Assembly: GCA_030636465.1 (NCBI GenBank)
Contig: DAOVWW010000094.1
Location: forward strand, 1 to 6,342
Length of the DNA: 6,342 nt
Direction of reading: 5' to 3'
From: Gammaproteobacteria bacterium
GTDB lineage: Bacteria > Pseudomonadota > Gammaproteobacteria > BMS3Bbin11
Positions 4,267-6,342 of this stretch are shown here, one piece after another (the stretch's first letter is position 1; each line of letters starts with the position of its first letter). The position numbers and the translations under genes were made by a program. The notes under the pieces are model-generated. The model worked only from the letters and a program-made list of their open reading frames with translations. It was not told the origin of the DNA and did no database searches.

Positions 4267-5619
4267 ATGAATACTCTATTATCGGTTAAAAACTACAGGG
4301 CTAGCTTTGGCAAGCGCACCATACTGGACGGTGTCGATCTTGATATAGCTGAATACGGTGTACTGGTACTGATGGGACCCTGTGGAACCGGTAAATCAAC
4401 ATTGCTCAGATCATTGGCAGGGCTAAACGATTCATCAAGCCTGTTTTCTGCCAGCGGTGAGGTGTTTTATCTCGGCGAGCGTATAGGAGAGTGCGGTCGG
4501 CCTGTACTGGTGGAGCAAAAACCCGGACTGCTAGTCTCCAGTGTTTTTGAAAACCTTATCGCCAACCTGGCAGACCGGAGCCAGCTGGATAAACAGCAGC
4601 AACTCGATCTTGTTATTCGACTGCTTGGCCATTATAGCCTGCATAACTTTATTGACCTTCTTGAGCAGCAGGCAACCGAACTTTCTGTGGCATATCGACG
4701 CATCATTGCAATACTTGCAGCAGTGATCAACTCACCACGATTGATCATGATAGATGAACCTACCTATGGCCTGGAAGAGGTAGAAGTAAAACTAATTCTT
4801 GCACTGATTCAAAAAATATCAGAATCATGCTCGGTGATTGTCATTCTGCATAATCAGCCCCAGGCAGAAGAGCTAGCGGATGAGGTAGTTCTTCTCGCAG
4901 GCGGAAAAATTCAGGAGAAATCGACCGCTGCGGCGTTTTTCAACAACCCACAGTCACTGGCTGCCCGTGAATTCATCAGAACAGGATCCTGCTCCGTTCC
5001 TTCTCCGGACACACCGCCTGAACATCTGGATAGTGATTACTGTGATCGCTACCAACCCGTTAAAGCCTCTACACCTGATACAAAAATCATTCCATTTGGT
5101 CCACGTGGTTTCACCTGGCTGGAACGAAAAAGAATCGCTGCGATGCCACGACCAGGCCTGTTAAGGGAGCTGGAGCATGATCTGCTGGCGTTGAAGAAGG
5201 TGGGCATTACACACCTTGTATCACTGGAAGAGGAGATCAATTACCCGCAAGAGCTTATAGACCGTCATGGATTCACTCACAGTCACCTGCCTACTGTAGA
5301 TATGCAGCCCCCTTCAATAGCGGGGAGTCTGCAAACCATATCTGAGATCAAGGCGATCATCGAAGGTGGCGGAGCTGTCGCGGTCCACTGCCGTGCAGGG
5401 CTGGGCCGCACAGGAACGCTGCTAGCCTGCTTTCTGATTGAAGCAGGAGCTACTGTAGATATGGCCATTACACAGGTACGTAACCGAGACGCAAGGATGA
5501 TCCAGTCCAGGATACAGGAAGAGTTTATCACCGATTTTTATCAATACTTTATCAACCCTGTTCATGCAGATGGGCAGAATACAACAACCCCTATGAAGGA
5601 GAAAAATTATGTCACTTGA
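4267..5619 (+). CDS. Fusion of ABC-type ATPase and dual-specificity protein phosphatase
   Basis: A 450-residue, two-domain protein. Residues 1-238 are an ABC ATPase resembling phosphate or polar-amino-acid importer subunits: Walker A GPCGTGKST (37-45), Q-loop Q84, Walker B RLIMIDEPT (158-166) with catalytic E164, and H-loop H195. The signature motif is degenerate (LSVAY, 139-143, instead of LSGGQ), so standard dimeric hydrolysis may be impaired. Residues 239-275 form a polar linker. Residues about 276-432 are a Cys-based tyrosine/dual-specificity phosphatase: P-loop HCRAGLGRTG (374-383) with nucleophile C375 and R381, and likely general acid D345 (TVDMQPPS). No permease gene is nearby, which argues against a transport role. 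I infer a soluble signalling protein in which ATP binding controls dephosphorylation of a partner. The start has no clear Shine-Dalgarno sequence; the end overlaps the next gene by 11 bases. Confidence 0.88.
   Translation: MNTLLSVKNYRASFGKRTILDGVDLDIAEYGVLVLMGPCGTGKSTLLRSLAGLNDSSSLFSASGEVFYLGERIGECGRPVLVEQKPGLLVSSVFENLIANLADRSQLDKQQQLDLVIRLLGHYSLHNFIDLLEQQATELSVAYRRIIAILAAVINSPRLIMIDEPTYGLEEVEVKLILALIQKISESCSVIVILHNQPQAEELADEVVLLAGGKIQEKSTAAAFFNNPQSLAAREFIRTGSCSVPSPDTPPEHLDSDYCDRYQPVKASTPDTKIIPFGPRGFTWLERKRIAAMPRPGLLRELEHDLLALKKVGITHLVSLEEEINYPQELIDRHGFTHSHLPTVDMQPPSIAGSLQTISEIKAIIEGGGAVAVHCRAGLGRTGTLLACFLIEAGATVDMAITQVRNRDARMIQSRIQEEFITDFYQYFINPVHADGQNTTTPMKEKNYVT
5596..5601 (+). promoter_or_regulatory. 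Ribosome binding site for the first Roadblock gene
   Basis: AAGGAG with seven bases to the ATG at 5609. It lies inside the 3' end of the ATPase-phosphatase gene and fixes the start of the overlapping Roadblock gene. It is the strongest Shine-Dalgarno site in this operon, which suggests that this protein is made in excess over its neighbours. Confidence 0.85.
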
Positions 5620-6010
5620 CAACCAACTACAGAACGCTATCGCAAATATCCCTGAATGTGTCGCTGCCGGTTATGTGGATCTGAGCACTGGAATGCTGCT
5701 AGGCATCAAAACAGTTGATTCACACCCTAGCGAAGTTATGGATATGCTTGCGGCCGCCACATCAGACCTGCTGCAGGGAACTAATGTAGTTGCCATTGAA
5801 AATGTATTTAAAAAAGCACGTGGTTCTAAAGACGACCACCATTACTTTCAGGAAATGATGATCATGAGTGATAACCTGCTGCATATCTTCATGCGTGGTA
5901 AGAATTTCAATGATCACGTAGTTGTCTTTGTCTGCCGTAAGTCCGTCAACCTGGGAATGGCATTAACTAAAACGAGAATGGCATTACCTGAGTTGGAAGC
6001 ATCCTTATAA
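5609..6010 (+). CDS. Divergent Roadblock/LC7 domain protein
   Basis: A 133-residue single-domain protein with the layout of bacterial Roadblock/LC7 proteins: an N-terminal helix (DNQLQNAIANIPECVA), a beta hairpin (AGYVDLSTGMLLGIKT), a central helix (SEVMDMLAAATSDLLQG), two strands (EMMIMSDNLLHIFMRG and DHVVVFVCRK), and a C-terminal helix. These domains typically dimerise and bind Ras-like GTPases, acting as GAP or scaffold; the GTPase two genes upstream is the obvious partner. Its sequence is less canonical than that of the next gene, with an insertion (FKKARGSKDDHHYF) before the third strand, so the two are distinct subfamilies rather than a recent duplication. Translation is probably coupled to the upstream gene through the 11-base overlap. 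An intrinsic terminator follows 14 bases after the stop. Confidence 0.82.
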   Translation: MSLDNQLQNAIANIPECVAAGYVDLSTGMLLGIKTVDSHPSEVMDMLAAATSDLLQGTNVVAIENVFKKARGSKDDHHYFQEMMIMSDNLLHIFMRGKNFNDHVVVFVCRKSVNLGMALTKTRMALPELEASL

Positions 6011-6024
6011 ATCTCAGCAACATT

Positions 6025-6056
6025 GATGTCCATCATCGTTGATGGGCATCTTTTTT
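6025..6056 (+). terminator. Rho-independent terminator between the two Roadblock genes
   Basis: GATGTCCATCA (6025-6035) pairs with TGATGGGCATC (6040-6050): 11 pairs including one G-T wobble, with a TCGT tetraloop, followed directly by TTTTTT (6051-6056). This is a textbook intrinsic terminator. It should end or attenuate the operon after the first Roadblock gene, leaving the second dependent on read-through or its own promoter. Confidence 0.85.
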
Positions 6057-6057
6057 A

Positions 6058-6081
6058 CCCCCCCCCCCCTCTCCCCCCCCC
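6058..6081 (+). repeat. Poly-C tract C12-TCT-C9
   Basis: Twelve C (6058-6069), then TCT, then nine C (6073-6081), immediately before the AGGA ribosome binding site of the last gene. Homopolymer tracts of this length are prone to slipped-strand length changes. Being upstream of the ATG, changes would alter spacing or structure, not reading frame. The minus strand is a long G-run able to form a quadruplex. A sequencing or assembly length error in the run is also possible. Confidence 0.85.
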
Positions 6082-6089
6082 AGGAACGA

Positions 6090-6342
6090 ATGGATAAGCA
6101 GAAAATTAAAATTGTCCTGTCAGAATTCATCAGGACATCTCCCACTATCGAAGCGACAGCCGTCATGACACGTGATGGTCTACCGGTAGCATCTCGTCTT
6201 AACGAAGGTGTCGATTCCGACAGGCTGAGCGCCATGTCAGCAGCATTATTATCACTGGCCGAACGTGCACTCGATGAAAATAACAAAGGCAAGCTTGAGT
6301 CTGTACTGATACACGGATCTGATGGTCTTATCATCATGGTGC
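6090..6342 (+). CDS. Canonical Roadblock/LC7 protein (3' end outside window)
   Basis: The first 84 codons, from ATG 6090, are in the window and the gene runs off the right edge. The start is supported by AGGA at 6082-6085. The sequence is typical of MglB-type Roadblock/LC7 proteins: an N-terminal helix (KIVLSEFIRTSP), the hairpin AVMTRDGLPVAS (24-35), a central helix (DRLSAMSAALLSLAERAL, 44-61), and the strands ESVLIHGSDGLIIMV (70-84). Such proteins form homodimers that bind and regulate Ras-like GTPases; the GTPase at 3714 is the likely target. Unlike the other operon genes, it is cut off by a terminator and a poly-C tract, so its dose may be set independently. Confidence 0.9.
   Translation, partial: MDKQKIKIVLSEFIRTSPTIEATAVMTRDGLPVASRLNEGVDSDRLSAMSAALLSLAERALDENNKGKLESVLIHGSDGLIIMV

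Noticed and set aside
4267..5000. ABC domain as part of a transporter
   Set aside because: No permease or binding-protein gene is present, the signature motif is degenerate and the domain is fused to a phosphatase.
5049..5622. Minus-strand ORFs opposite the phosphatase domain
   Set aside because: They are opposite strongly conserved phosphatase motifs, have no recognisable domains and lack ribosome binding sites.
6014..6337. Minus-strand ORF opposite the last Roadblock gene
   Set aside because: It reads through the terminator and the poly-G complement of the C tract, and it is the shadow of a clear Roadblock/LC7 coding frame.

Overview
The window looks like chromosomal DNA of a free-living or symbiotic proteobacterium, most likely a gammaproteobacterium. 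The evidence is a GAF/HD-GYP protein, a prokaryotic small GTPase with Roadblock/LC7 proteins, good Shine-Dalgarno sites, a clean sigma70-type promoter, and AT-rich spacers. No rRNA, tRNA, CRISPR array or transposase gene is visible, and the genus cannot be fixed from the sequence.

Left part (1-1864). A gene-free left edge (1-327) carries G-rich-loop stem-loops. It is followed by two genes on the minus strand, transcribed leftwards: a small exported protein of unknown family (1864..1499) and then a GAF + HD-GYP cyclic-di-GMP phosphodiesterase (1434..328). They are separated by 64 bp and are probably co-transcribed.

Middle (1865-2708). This is about 840 bp of mostly non-coding DNA between the divergent operons. 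It holds four more copies of the stem-loop family (two on each strand), a marginal 35-codon ORF, a near-consensus promoter (TTGACA-16-TACAAT, 2430-2457), three tandem 10-bp repeats at the predicted transcription start, and a roughly 245-nt leader with two mutually exclusive hairpins.

Right part (2709-6342). Five tightly spaced plus-strand genes form a small-GTPase signalling module: a degenerate receiver protein with a helical, possibly winged-helix C-terminus; an MglA/CvnD-like GTPase; a fusion of an ABC-type ATPase with a dual-specificity (Cys-based) phosphatase; a divergent Roadblock/LC7 protein; and a canonical Roadblock/LC7 protein cut by the window edge. A rho-independent terminator and a C12-TCT-C9 tract lie between the two Roadblock genes, so the last gene may be expressed separately or variably.

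Working model (inference). Roadblock proteins typically bind and regulate MglA-type GTPases. The receiver-like protein and the ATPase-phosphatase fusion would supply input, nucleotide-dependent switching or dephosphorylation. The neighbouring HD-GYP operon points to a signalling-rich locus but need not belong to the same pathway. The two observations most worth following are the ABC-phosphatase fusion inside a Roadblock/GTPase operon, and a family of six stem-loops with a conserved 9-nt G-rich loop and varying but complementary stems.
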